64,000 bases of DNA. It comes from Halobacteriovorax sp. GB3. Lineage in GTDB: Bacteria; Bdellovibrionota; Bacteriovoracia; Bacteriovoracales; Bacteriovoracaceae. Location: assembly GCF_028649655.1 (NCBI RefSeq), contig NZ_JAQSLN010000005.1:125409-189408 (forward strand), written 5' to 3'. Both the position numbers and the translations under genes were made by a program. The notes beneath the pieces were generated by a model. It had not been told where the DNA came from. It searched no databases and saw nothing but the letters and a program-made list of their open reading frames with translations. Of the stretch, positions 43,925 to 51,416 are shown one piece after another (position 1 is the first letter of the stretch; each line of letters begins with the position of its first letter).

Positions 43925-44425
43925 TTAGTTACCAAAAGAAAATAGGTTATCCATTTCATCATCTGTGATGTCTTCAAATAGATAATCTTCTTTTAGAGAC
44001 TCTTCCTCACCATTAAAAACTTCATCCAAGAAAAGTTCTAATTCATTGCGAATAATTCTTAGCTTAGACTTCATGGCCCCAGGATTAACCATATTCCTAT
44101 AGATAATTCCCAATTGATATTCATCTCCCTTATGCATAACAGGTAGAAGATAAATACCGCGAGAAGAAGTATCAAAACTCAGTCTAAATATATCGGATTC
44201 ATCATCGGCAGGAAGAAAGTCAACGAGACTTCTCGCCGCTTGCCACACTCCACTTACGAGTGCGCCAATAGAGTCTTTTTCGATATCATCAGAAAAAGAT
44301 GATTGAGAATAGAGAGGAACTCCATCTCTTCTTGCAAAGATTATAGCAAAGTCATCTAACCAATCTAACTGAACAACATTTTCAAAATAATCCTCAATCG
44401 AGGATAAGAACTGATCCTTGTTCAA
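43925..44425 (-). CDS. Roadblock/LC7-like protein, possible MglB-type partner of MglA
   Basis: A 166-residue protein starting with TTG (AAAGGAG seven bases upstream). Residues about 15-130 fit a roadblock/LC7 fold by pattern: a helix, then [18 protein letters not shown] (strand-turn-strand), a long helix with [19 protein letters not shown], and strands with [19 protein letters not shown]. The acidic tail (130-166) is rich in Glu and Asp. Roadblock proteins such as MglB are GAPs for MglA-type GTPases and usually sit next to them, as here (11-base gap). The fold call is from pattern reading, not a search. True MglB is shorter-tailed, so it may be a lineage variant. Confidence 0.7.
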   Translation of the reverse strand: MNKDQFLSSIEDYFENVVQLDWLDDFAIIFARRDGVPLYSQSSFSDDIEKDSIGALVSGVWQAARSLVDFLPADDESDIFRLSFDTSSRGIYLLPVMHKGDEYQLGIIYRNMVNPGAMKSKLRIIRNELELFLDEVFNGEEESLKEDYLFEDITDDEMDNLFSFGN

Positions 44426-44443
44426 AATGTGACTCCTTTCACA

Positions 44444-45037
44444 TTAGAGTTTTTTTCTGTTTTCCAAAGCTTTAGTAATGGTCATTGCATCTAAATGCTC
44501 TAATGATCCACCCATTGGAATACCGAATCCAATACGATCTACAACAACATCATCAGGAAGAACTTGTCTTAAATAAGAGCAAGTTGCATCCCCTTCAACA
44601 GATGGGTTAACTGCTAGAATGATCGTTTTAATGGACTCATCTAAAACTCTTTTTACAAATCCATCTATATCTAATTCTTCTGGTCCAATCCCTAGTAGAG
44701 GGTTTAGCACTCCACCAAGAATATGATATTTTCCATCAAATTGCCCACTTCTCTCGATTGCAAGTAGGTCACTAACGGACTCAACAACACAGACAATTTC
44801 AGATTCCATACGCCCAGAGTTTGAACAAACAGAGCAAAGCTTTTCATCTGAAAACATTCCGCATTTTTCACACTTAAGAATTTCATTCAATCCCTGTAGT
44901 GCCTTTGCAAAGTCTTCAATCTCGTTAGAGTTCCATTTCGTAAGAAAAAGCACTTGTCTCAGTGCTGTCTTCTGACCGACTCCCGGAATCTTTGAGAATT
45001 GATCAACTAAATTATTAAGTCCGCTAGGTAATTCCAA
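44444..45037 (-). CDS. recR: Recombination mediator RecR
   Basis: RecR works with RecO to load RecA at gaps. The 197-residue protein has the helix-hairpin-helix KIPGVGQKTALRQVLFL (16-32), the zinc finger CEKCGMFSDEKLCSVC and the Toprim domain with CVVESVSDLLAIE, YHILGGVLNPLLGIGPE and LAVNPSVEGDATCSYL, ending RIGFGIPMGGSLEHLDAMT. The order dnaX-ybaB-recR is one of the best-conserved bacterial neighbourhoods. Confidence 0.96.
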   Translation of the reverse strand: MELPSGLNNLVDQFSKIPGVGQKTALRQVLFLTKWNSNEIEDFAKALQGLNEILKCEKCGMFSDEKLCSVCSNSGRMESEIVCVVESVSDLLAIERSGQFDGKYHILGGVLNPLLGIGPEELDIDGFVKRVLDESIKTIILAVNPSVEGDATCSYLRQVLPDDVVVDRIGFGIPMGGSLEHLDAMTITKALENRKKL

Positions 45038-45046
45038 AATACGATC

Positions 45047-45361
45047 CTAGAAAAGACCTGGGATATTTAATCCACCAGTAACTTTCGACATTGCATTAGA
45101 AACCATATCTTGAGATTCTTTAACAGCTTGATTAACGGCTGTTTGAACGAGTTCTTCTAGAGTCTCAATATCAGTTGGATCAACACATTCCTTATCTAAT
45201 TTAAGTTCGATAATTTCTTGTTTACCATTGATTTTGATTTTAACCATTCCTCCACCAGAAGAAACATCAAGCTCTCTACTCTCAAGTTCTTTTTGAAGTG
45301 TAGAAATCTTTTGCTGCATAACTTGTGCTTGTTTCATTAGGTGATTCATATTCTTGGCCAT
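45047..45361 (-). CDS. ybaB: YbaB/EbfC nucleoid-associated protein
   Basis: A 104-residue DNA-binding protein of the YbaB/EbfC family: helical N-terminus (MAKNMNHLMKQAQVMQQKIS), central beta-strand core with VSSGGGMVKIKINGKQEIIELKL, and a C-terminal helix with AVNQAVKESQDMVSNAMSKVTGG. It forms a tweezer-like dimer in characterised members and may affect recombination or replication, as its constant place between dnaX and recR hints. Confidence 0.93.
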   Translation of the reverse strand: MAKNMNHLMKQAQVMQQKISTLQKELESRELDVSSGGGMVKIKINGKQEIIELKLDKECVDPTDIETLEELVQTAVNQAVKESQDMVSNAMSKVTGGLNIPGLF

Positions 45362-45385
45362 AATAATCTCCGCTTTTATTTATTT

Positions 45386-47194
45386 TTATTTCTTATCAAC
45401 AATTACTTTATCTACTTTAGCACTAAAAATATCTTGAGCATTTTGAATGATAGGATCATTTAAAATCTCATCTCTTTTATTATCGTGCACTTTTTGTTCT
45501 TCTTCCTCTTTAATAGCTGCTCTTGAAATGAAATTTGCCTCATCAGCTTTTTCATCATCAAGCAGTGTTATTGAAAGATGAACATCGTCGCATCCAAAAT
45601 ATTTTTTTAAGTTATCAACAAGTTTCTTTTGTGACTCATCTTCAATCATATAATCGTAGAAGACCTTGCCATCAACAGAATAAGCAAAATCAACTGATAC
45701 TTGTAGCTCTGTCACATTGATAGGTGTTACAAGGTTTCCTTGCTCAAGATTAGACGCAGCAGCAGGTGAAATTTTTGCTAAAGACTTTAAAAATCCTTCC
45801 CAAGATTTTTCACCACTTTCCAACACGACTTCTTCAACTGGAGCCACAACTGGTTGATCAACTTGAATTTCTTCTGTTGATTCTTCTTCCATCGCCTCTT
45901 GAATTTTATGACGAATATCAATACTTGGTGTTGCTTCCTGCTCAGTGACTTCCTCAACAGGAGAAGGTTCTTGCTCTTTAACTACATTATTCTCAGTAGA
46001 AGGATTCACGTCTGAGACCTCAACTTGAGGTGTACTTTCAATGGCCTCATCAGTTGATAGTGTTTCTTGCTTTTCAACAGGTGAATTATTTAGAGTTTTT
46101 TTTTGAGAGTCAGCTGTTGCTACTTGACCACTCAATGTCGCTCCTTCAGTAAAAAAAGATCTTCTCAAAGAGATCTTCTTAACAACTATCTGTAACGATT
46201 TAGGCGGTAATAAAGAATCAAGAATCCAATTTGCATCCTTAGCAAGAGATTCATACACCCATAGAGCTTCTGCTTGTGAAATTCCTTCAGGGAGTTGATG
46301 ATCTTTAATTTGATCAAAGAGCTTAGAAAGAATTGAAGATAAAATATTTTTAGTACTTATATTTTCTGAAATAAACTTTTCTACCAGATCACATGCTTGT
46401 TGGTCTTGACCAGCAAACATATTGTTTATCAAAGTAAGAACCGCGCTTGTCTTAGCGATACCAAGGGCCATCGCGACAACTTCTTCGCTAACGACCTTGT
46501 CTTCACTAAAACTTAAAACTTGATCCACTAAAGAAAGTGTATCTCTAAACGAGCCATTACCTTGGATACAAATAGTTTGAATAAGTTCATCATTTTCAAA
46601 TTGAATGCCTTCTTTTTCGGCAATCTTTTTCACATGTCCTACTAAGTCTATAAGTGTTGCATTTCTAAAATCGAAACGCTGACAACGAGACAAAACTGTT
46701 CCGAGTAATTTTTCGGGTTCAGTAGTCGCTAAGATAAAAACAGCATGCTTAGGTGGTTCTTCCAACGTTTTTAAAAGTGCATTGAACGCACTCGTTGAAA
46801 GCATGTGAACCTCATCAATGATATAAACTTTATATTCACCAACAGTAGGCAGGTATTGAACGTTACTAATTAAATCTCTAATGTCATCTACTGAGTTATT
46901 TGAAGCACCGTCAATCTCAATGACGTTCATTGAAGATTGAGAATCAAAATCTAAGCAAGAATTACAAGTTCCGCATGGATTAGAATCTTCCTGTCTCTGC
47001 TCACATCTTAAGGCCTTGGCAAAAATACGAGCAATTGTCGTCTTACCAATCCCTCTTGTTCCAGTAAGAATATATGCATGTCCAATCTGATTTCTTTTAA
47101 GAGCGTTTTGAAGTGACTTAGCAATATGAGATTGCCCTACAACTTCTTCAAATTTCTTTGGACGCCATTTTCTTGCAAGAACTTGATATGACAT
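45386..47194 (-). CDS. dnaX: DNA polymerase III subunits tau/gamma (DnaX)
   Basis: The clamp-loader ATPase. The full 602-residue frame is tau. The AAA+ core (1-350) has Walker A GTRGIGKTT (45-53), a zinc module C64...CGTCNSC (74-80), the DEVH box IIDEVHML and sensor 1 LATTEPEKL. Residues 365-450 are a Glu/Pro/Thr-rich linker and 460-602 the C-terminal tau part. Codons 364-367 (Q-K-K-T) contain a run of nine A. One extra A gives K-K-N-S-K-stop and one fewer gives K-K-L-stop, so slippage in either direction yields a 367-369 residue product consisting of just domains I-III, equivalent to gamma. It is preceded by the SRP RNA gene and followed by ybaB-recR. Confidence 0.96.
   Translation of the reverse strand: MSYQVLARKWRPKKFEEVVGQSHIAKSLQNALKRNQIGHAYILTGTRGIGKTTIARIFAKALRCEQRQEDSNPCGTCNSCLDFDSQSSMNVIEIDGASNNSVDDIRDLISNVQYLPTVGEYKVYIIDEVHMLSTSAFNALLKTLEEPPKHAVFILATTEPEKLLGTVLSRCQRFDFRNATLIDLVGHVKKIAEKEGIQFENDELIQTICIQGNGSFRDTLSLVDQVLSFSEDKVVSEEVVAMALGIAKTSAVLTLINNMFAGQDQQACDLVEKFISENISTKNILSSILSKLFDQIKDHQLPEGISQAEALWVYESLAKDANWILDSLLPPKSLQIVVKKISLRRSFFTEGATLSGQVATADSQKKTLNNSPVEKQETLSTDEAIESTPQVEVSDVNPSTENNVVKEQEPSPVEEVTEQEATPSIDIRHKIQEAMEEESTEEIQVDQPVVAPVEEVVLESGEKSWEGFLKSLAKISPAAASNLEQGNLVTPINVTELQVSVDFAYSVDGKVFYDYMIEDESQKKLVDNLKKYFGCDDVHLSITLLDDEKADEANFISRAAIKEEEEQKVHDNKRDEILNDPIIQNAQDIFSAKVDKVIVDKK
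46094..46105 (-). promoter_or_regulatory. Homopolymer slippage site in dnaX
   Basis: Nine consecutive A on the coding strand (46104-46096) directly after domain III. Stops appear in both other frames within two to four codons. Length and position resemble the transcriptional-slippage site of Thermus dnaX. Confidence 0.6.
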
Positions 47195-47283
47195 GTTATT
47201 TCCCTAAATATAATGAACTGAGATCAAATTTCTAATGATTTTAACTTATTGAATACGAGTTTGATAGGATTTTTAAAGGAATA

Positions 47284-47387
47284 AGCGGCAGCCGATCCAA
47301 CAACACAATACCTCTACGGCTACCGTTGCTTCGTTCCCGACCTGGCGGAGTTCACCAAGAAAGCACTTGTTGCGGATCGACTACCGA
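47284..47387 (-). ncRNA. ffs: Signal recognition particle RNA (4.5S type)
   Basis: The minus strand contains the SRP Alu-less core: GCCAGGTCGGGAACGAAGCA (47347 downward), where the family has GUCAGGUCCGGAAGGAAGCA, with a GGAA-like tetraloop region. The ends (47374-47386 with 47286-47298) pair over 13 base pairs allowing G-U, giving a single long hairpin of about 100 nt, as in bacteria with the short 4.5S form. A strong promoter lies exactly upstream. The RNA with Ffh directs membrane proteins to the translocon. It is encoded just before dnaX, an arrangement found in other bacteria too. The exact 3' end is uncertain. Confidence 0.95.
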
Positions 47388-47392
47388 GGCTG

Positions 47393-47421
47393 ATATTAGA
47401 GTCTCTATGACTTTGTGTCAA
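47393..47421 (-). promoter_or_regulatory. Sigma-70-type promoter of the SRP RNA
   Basis: A perfect TTGACA (47421-47416), a 17-base spacer and TAATAT (47398-47393) on the minus strand place the start near 47386, the first base of the SRP RNA terminal stem. Confidence 0.85.
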
Positions 47422-47486
47422 CACGTCATCAGTAGTACGTATATAATACTATAGAGCACTTTCTCTAATCAGATAACTATCTAAAA

Positions 47487-48737
47487 TTAATCATCTTTCT
47501 CACTCTTTGTACTTTCTCTCTCTGTAATGATCATAACTCCCTTACGGTGAAGAAGAAGAGCGAAGGCCCACTGCACAAAAACCATGAAGCGATTCCTGAA
47601 GTTAATCAAGAAGAGTACGTGGACAATTGACCAGCTAAGCCATGCAAAAAGTCCGGCCATTTTTAGTCCATGAAAATCCATCACGGCCTTAAACTTTCCG
47701 ATTGTGGCCATACTTCCTTTGTCCAAATATCTAAATGGCTCTCTCTTAAAATCAATAATATTCTTGGCCACATGGCGACCTTGTTGACTTGCAACTGGAG
47801 CGAGTGAGGGAAGTACTTGTTCATGTTTCCCAACAAAGTGAGCCGCATCACCAAGGATATAGATATTCGGATACTCTTTTAGTGAAAGATCTTTATTAAC
47901 TATTGCACGTCCCATTCGATCAATTTCAACATTAAGGCCTTCAATAAGAGGTGATACTCTATTTCCCGCTGCCCAAATAACATTATTCGAATTTATTCTA
48001 ATCTTCTCATCACCTTTACTCAAAATGACATGATCACTTTCAATATCGCTGACAAAGTGATTTGCAAGTACAATCACTCCGAGTTGCTCTAGTAGCTCTT
48101 TAGCCTGCCTCGATAGCTCCCCCTTATAGGCAGGTAGAACGTGATCTCCACCTTCAACAAGATAGATTTTTGTTTTACTTGGATCAAAGTGCCTAAAGTC
48201 TTTAAGTAGCACATCATAAGCGATTTCAGCAAAAGCTCCTGCAAGCTCCACACCCGTTGGACCTGCGCCAACAATAACGAAATTTAACTCGTCTCTTCTT
48301 TCTAATTCACATTGTTCAAATGACTTTAAAATTCTATTTCTAATTGTCAGTGCATCTTCTAGTGTTTTCAGTCCAGGAGCAAAGTTCTTCCACTTTGTTT
48401 TACCAAAGTAAGAAGGCCTTGCACCTGGTGCGAGGATTAAATGGTCGTAGCCTAAAACTTTATTCGATCGGCAAATAACTTTGTTATTCTCTTTATCGAT
48501 TGAAGTTACCTCATCAAGTATTACTCTGATATTTTTTGCATCAGAAAGAATTTCTCTTATTGGTGCAGAAATATCGGCCGGAGAGAGAGCAGCTGAAGCG
48601 ACTTGATAGAGTAGAGGTTGAAACAAGTGATGATTTTTCTTATCGATTAAGACAACTTCAAAATTTGTATTTGAAAATTGTTTTGCCGCTGCAATACCAG
48701 CAAAACCACCACCTACGATCACGACTTTGTTTACCAT
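47487..48737 (-). CDS. ndh: Type II NADH dehydrogenase (NDH-2-like)
   Basis: A membrane-associated flavoprotein of 416 residues that passes electrons from NADH to quinone without pumping protons. It has two dinucleotide-binding folds: FAD site VVIVGGGFAGIAAAKQF (4-20) and NADH site NFVIVGAGPTGVELAGAFAE (near 160-180), plus YILGDAAHF. HLFQPLLYQVASAALSP and VASQQGRHVAKNI are characteristic of the NDH-2 family, and the hydrophobic C-terminal stretch (about 345-395) fits its membrane attachment. The divergent LysR gene starts 86 bases away and could regulate it. Confidence 0.9.
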   Translation of the reverse strand: MVNKVVIVGGGFAGIAAAKQFSNTNFEVVLIDKKNHHLFQPLLYQVASAALSPADISAPIREILSDAKNIRVILDEVTSIDKENNKVICRSNKVLGYDHLILAPGARPSYFGKTKWKNFAPGLKTLEDALTIRNRILKSFEQCELERRDELNFVIVGAGPTGVELAGAFAEIAYDVLLKDFRHFDPSKTKIYLVEGGDHVLPAYKGELSRQAKELLEQLGVIVLANHFVSDIESDHVILSKGDEKIRINSNNVIWAAGNRVSPLIEGLNVEIDRMGRAIVNKDLSLKEYPNIYILGDAAHFVGKHEQVLPSLAPVASQQGRHVAKNIIDFKREPFRYLDKGSMATIGKFKAVMDFHGLKMAGLFAWLSWSIVHVLFLINFRNRFMVFVQWAFALLLHRKGVMIITERESTKSEKDD

Positions 48738-48823
48738 GATATCTCCTCTGATACATTAATCTTACTTTACGGTCATTTTGAAATTGAAACAATAAGTCAG
48801 ATTTGCAATACTTAATTACAGAT

Positions 48824-49744
48824 ATGGAAATAATAGAAAAAACATCATTTGATCGTATTTATGCCTTTCAAATCGCTCTAACAGTCTTAAAAGAGGGCTC
48901 TTTTATTTCGGCAGCTAAGAGGCTAGGAGTTTCTGCTCCGAATATTACTCGCGAAATTCAAAAGTTAGAGGATTATTTAGGAGTTAAGATCTTTAAGAGA
49001 ACAACGCGTTCTTTAAGCCTTACGGCCGAGGGAAAAGTTGCCATCGATAAGGCGAGGATCATTTTAAATGAACTCCATGATCTAGAAGATCATGTTCAAG
49101 GCTCTAAGATTGTACACCGTGGTTCACTTCGAATTACAGCTCCAACAACTCTAGGCCAAAGTATACTCTCTGATATATTCGCTGATTATCAAATTGATCA
49201 CCCCTATATCGACATTGACTTACGACTAACCGATCGCATTCTCGATCCTATTGAACAAGATATTGACCTCAGTATTCGAACAGCCTATCAACTTAACGAT
49301 TCAAGTCTCTATGTAAAAAAACTAGGAAAGCTCCCAAGAGTAATCGTTGCTTCTCCTCGCTATCTGGATAAATTCAAAGAACCTCGAAGCTTAGAGTCAC
49401 TTTCAAAGCACAACTGTCTTCACTATATGCGCGGATCATCTCCATTCATTTGGACTTTTTCTAAGAAAGGAAAAACTAGTCACATTCACGTACAAGGAAC
49501 ATATAAATCTAACAACCTTCCAAGCTTAATTAGGGCCTCGGAAATGGGAGTGGGTATTCTCAATATCCCACGTTACCTCGTTGAAAAACAAATCAAGGAA
49601 GGTAAGCTGAAGATTCTTTTTAAGTCTTGGCACCTAGAAGGACACAACATCTTTTTGCTCTCTAGCAAGAAACCGTCTACGAGCAAGAGGCTCTCTAGCT
49701 TGATTGAATTTATTGAAAAGAAGTTGGAGAATGTTGTTAAGTGA
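48824..49744 (+). CDS. LysR-family transcriptional regulator
   Basis: A 306-residue regulator: N-terminal winged HTH (about 8-65) with FQIALTVLKEGSFISAAKRLGVSAPNITREIQKLEDYLGVKIFKRTTR, and a C-terminal periplasmic-binding-like effector domain (about 90-300). The pattern is that of the single-gene regulators close to the DhcR/AaeR branch. An open frame starts at 48803 with TTG, but ATG at 48824 gives a standard N-terminus; neither has a clear ribosome site. It is divergent from ndh, the usual arrangement for LysR target pairs. The stop codon touches the first of two 65-bp repeats. Confidence 0.9.
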   Translation: MEIIEKTSFDRIYAFQIALTVLKEGSFISAAKRLGVSAPNITREIQKLEDYLGVKIFKRTTRSLSLTAEGKVAIDKARIILNELHDLEDHVQGSKIVHRGSLRITAPTTLGQSILSDIFADYQIDHPYIDIDLRLTDRILDPIEQDIDLSIRTAYQLNDSSLYVKKLGKLPRVIVASPRYLDKFKEPRSLESLSKHNCLHYMRGSSPFIWTFSKKGKTSHIHVQGTYKSNNLPSLIRASEMGVGILNIPRYLVEKQIKEGKLKILFKSWHLEGHNIFLLSSKKPSTSKRLSSLIEFIEKKLENVVK

Positions 49745-49808
49745 TGGCGGAGAATACTAAAAGCGCAAGCTTTTAGTCCCATTAGCCAAACGTCAGAGCT
49801 GGCGTATC
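49744..49808. repeat. 65-bp tRNA-tail-bearing structured repeat, unit 1
   Basis: Identical to unit 2 (49863-49927) at 62 of 65 positions. It begins with ATGGCGGAGAA, the complement of the 3' end (with CCA) of the tRNA-Ser at 49963-50050. On the plus strand it contains ACTAAAAGC-GCAA-GCTTTTAGT, a nine-base-pair stem with a GNRA loop, flanked by ATGG/CCAT pairing, then a second small stem GCCA/TGGC. It begins at the last base of the LysR stop codon. Confidence 0.85.
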
Positions 49809-49814
49809 TGATAG

Positions 49815-49856
49815 AATTTGTATTTTCTTGTTTGAAATTTGTATTTTCTTGTTTGA
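49815..49856. repeat. Tandem duplication of a 21-base unit
   Basis: AATTTGTATTTTCTTGTTTGA occurs twice back to back (49815-49835 and 49836-49856) without mismatch, between the two 65-bp repeats. Confidence 0.9.
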
Positions 49857-49862
49857 ATAAAA

Positions 49863-49927
49863 ATGGCGGAGAACACTAAAAGCGAAAGCTTTTAGTCCCA
49901 TTTGCCAAACGTCAGAGCTGGCGTATC
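49863..49927. repeat. 65-bp tRNA-tail-bearing structured repeat, unit 2
   Basis: Same as unit 1, with three substitutions at unit positions 12, 23 and 41. Position 23 changes the loop from GCAA to GAAA, both GNRA; the other two are in unpaired parts. It shares its first 13 bases with the complement of the tRNA-Ser 3' end region. Confidence 0.85.
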
Positions 49928-49962
49928 AGGTAATCTTTGTAGCATCTTTTCTGAAAATAAAA

Positions 49963-50050
49963 TGGCGGAGAACAGGAGATTCGAACTCCCGAAACCTTTC
50001 GGTTTACACGCTTTCCAAGCGTGCGCCTTCGACCACTCGGCCAATTCTCC
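49963..50050 (-). tRNA. tRNA-Ser (anticodon GGA)
   Basis: An 88-base class II tRNA with encoded CCA. On the minus strand GGAGAATTGGCCGAGTGGTC opens it; the anticodon arm CACGC-TTGGAAA-GCGTG gives anticodon GGA, then comes a long variable arm and the T-arm with TTCGAAT. The acceptor closes with TTCTCCGCCA. The 3'-end sequence is repeated twice downstream in the 65-bp units, and a ten-base copy of the 5' end (CAATTCTCCG on the plus strand) recurs at 50127-50136, upstream of the gene. Confidence 0.96.
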
Positions 50051-50096
50051 GTTAATGAATTTATACTTTTTCGATCCTCATATCATTGCTGCTGTA

Positions 50097-50113
50097 TTGT
50101 TACTCCGTAACAA
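50097..50113. repeat. Inverted repeat upstream of tRNA-Ser
   Basis: TTGTTAC-TCC-GTAACAA, a perfect seven-base inverted repeat between tadA and tRNA-Ser, 47 bases before the tRNA 5' end. It may be a regulatory site or remnant; there is no T run. Confidence 0.4.
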
Positions 50114-50176
50114 ACAAATCTCGAAACAATTCTCCGCAGATAACAGAGAAATTTTAAGCAATAGAATCTGCCTTGT

Positions 50177-50665
50177 CTACTTCTGAGAATTCTTATGCTT
50201 GTACTTATTTCTCTTTGCTTTAAAAAATGTAGAGAGGATTTCAGAACATTTAAAATGTTCAATTCCACCGACAACACTAAAGTTATGATTTAAACGCTGA
50301 TCTTTATATAGATTATAATTTAAACTGAGGGCTCCGCCTTTGGCATCATAGGCACCAAAAACAACTTTGCTAACTCGCGCTTGCACCATTGCACTTAGAC
50401 ACATTGGGCAGGGCTCTAGTGTGACAAAGAGAGTGCATCCGCTAAGTCTCCAGTCCCCTTGTTTTTGGCAAGCTTTCTTTATCGCGAGTATTTCTGCATG
50501 TCCGCATGGATCATTTACTTTTTCTTTTACATTATGTGCAACTGCGAGAACTTCTCCATCACCTGTTGTGACAACTGCCCCTATAGGGACTTCATCTTCT
50601 CGAAATGCTTTTTCAGCTTCTTCGAGGGCCGTAGTCATATGCCACTTGTATTCGGAAAAATTCAA
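50177..50665 (-). CDS. tadA: tRNA-specific adenosine deaminase TadA
   Basis: Deaminates A34 to inosine in tRNA-Arg(ACG); a tRNA-Arg with exactly that anticodon is encoded at 59049-59125. The 162-residue protein has the zinc and catalytic motif HAEILAIKKA, preceded by the NDPCG segment, and the second zinc site LEPCPMCLSAMVQARV, then VFGAYDAKGGA. These are the family's HAE and PCxxC. It overlaps the upstream PilZ membrane protein gene by four bases (ATGA). Confidence 0.94.
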   Translation of the reverse strand: MNFSEYKWHMTTALEEAEKAFREDEVPIGAVVTTGDGEVLAVAHNVKEKVNDPCGHAEILAIKKACQKQGDWRLSGCTLFVTLEPCPMCLSAMVQARVSKVVFGAYDAKGGALSLNYNLYKDQRLNHNFSVVGGIEHFKCSEILSTFFKAKRNKYKHKNSQK

Positions 50666-51399
50666 TTCAATACATCCTTAGAAAACTTCTGCTGCCTAAC
50701 CAGTCTCTTCTTACTGTGCCATTCTTTAAGGAGCTTGTCATATTCAACACTGCGTTCACTAAGATTTTCATATATTTTTAGCCCGTACATGTAAGGCCTT
50801 CCAATCGAGTAACTTCTTTTACTTACAATCTCGCAATTAAAAGAAATCTCTTCACTTGCTGTTTCGTAGACAATTTTTACTTTCTCTCCAAGTGTAAAGC
50901 TCTTAAAACTTTGAATACCTAGAGCAGAGCGCCTTAGATCGACAATACGTGATTCAAATCTCTCACCTTCAAACTCAACATCCATCTTCAAGTCTGTACG
51001 ATATCTAAAATCATATTCCCACCAGCTCACCATTGGATAATAAATAGGCGAGTATAGGACATACATTTGAACACTGATAAAAATGAGTGCAAGCAAGTGA
51101 ATATAAACTAAATTGTAATGGGAAAGAATAAAGATTGATTCATAGAGCCCATACAATAGGTATACAACCAAGAAACCGCTCATTGTCCAATAAGTATAGT
51201 AATAGCGCTTGAGGGTTTTCCAAGTGAAGTTAAAATAAAAAACTAAGATTACAATCTTAGTCATATTTAAAATGAGGTTATTGTAGATAAAGGCCTTAGT
51301 AAAAAGAGCAAGGGCAAGCAATGCAAAGACGGCCCAGAATAAGATCTTAATACGGTCATTATCTTGTCTTAAATTAATTTTCTCTAGAAATTGGATCAT
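50662..51399 (-). CDS. Multi-spanning membrane protein with C-terminal PilZ-like domain
   Basis: A 245-residue protein with an N-terminal membrane region (about residues 18-130) holding four to five hydrophobic segments, followed by a cytosolic domain (about 130-230) with FRYRTDLKMDVEFEGERFESRIVDLRRSALGI, which has the layout of a PilZ domain. The exact RxxxR and D/NxSxxG motifs are degenerate (YRTDLK and DLRRSALG), so c-di-GMP binding is doubtful. It overlaps tadA by four bases and follows the hybrid kinase gene by 17 bases. Function unknown. Confidence 0.65.
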   Translation of the reverse strand: MIQFLEKINLRQDNDRIKILFWAVFALLALALFTKAFIYNNLILNMTKIVILVFYFNFTWKTLKRYYYTYWTMSGFLVVYLLYGLYESIFILSHYNLVYIHLLALIFISVQMYVLYSPIYYPMVSWWEYDFRYRTDLKMDVEFEGERFESRIVDLRRSALGIQSFKSFTLGEKVKIVYETASEEISFNCEIVSKRSYSIGRPYMYGLKIYENLSERSVEYDKLLKEWHSKKRLVRQQKFSKDVLN

Positions 51400-51416
51400 A
51401 AGATGATTTTATCTGA

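Noticed and set aside
49744-49927. The 65-bp repeats as extra complete tRNA genes
   Set aside because: They have the tRNA 3' end but no matching 5' acceptor strand, D-arm or anticodon arm.
49744-50050. CRISPR array
   Set aside because: Only two 65-bp units, with no regular spacers and no cas genes; the units carry a tRNA tail.
49902-50186. Open frame of 94 codons across the repeat, tRNA-Ser and tadA 3' region
   Set aside because: It runs antisense through the tRNA and covers the repeat; it is not a plausible protein.
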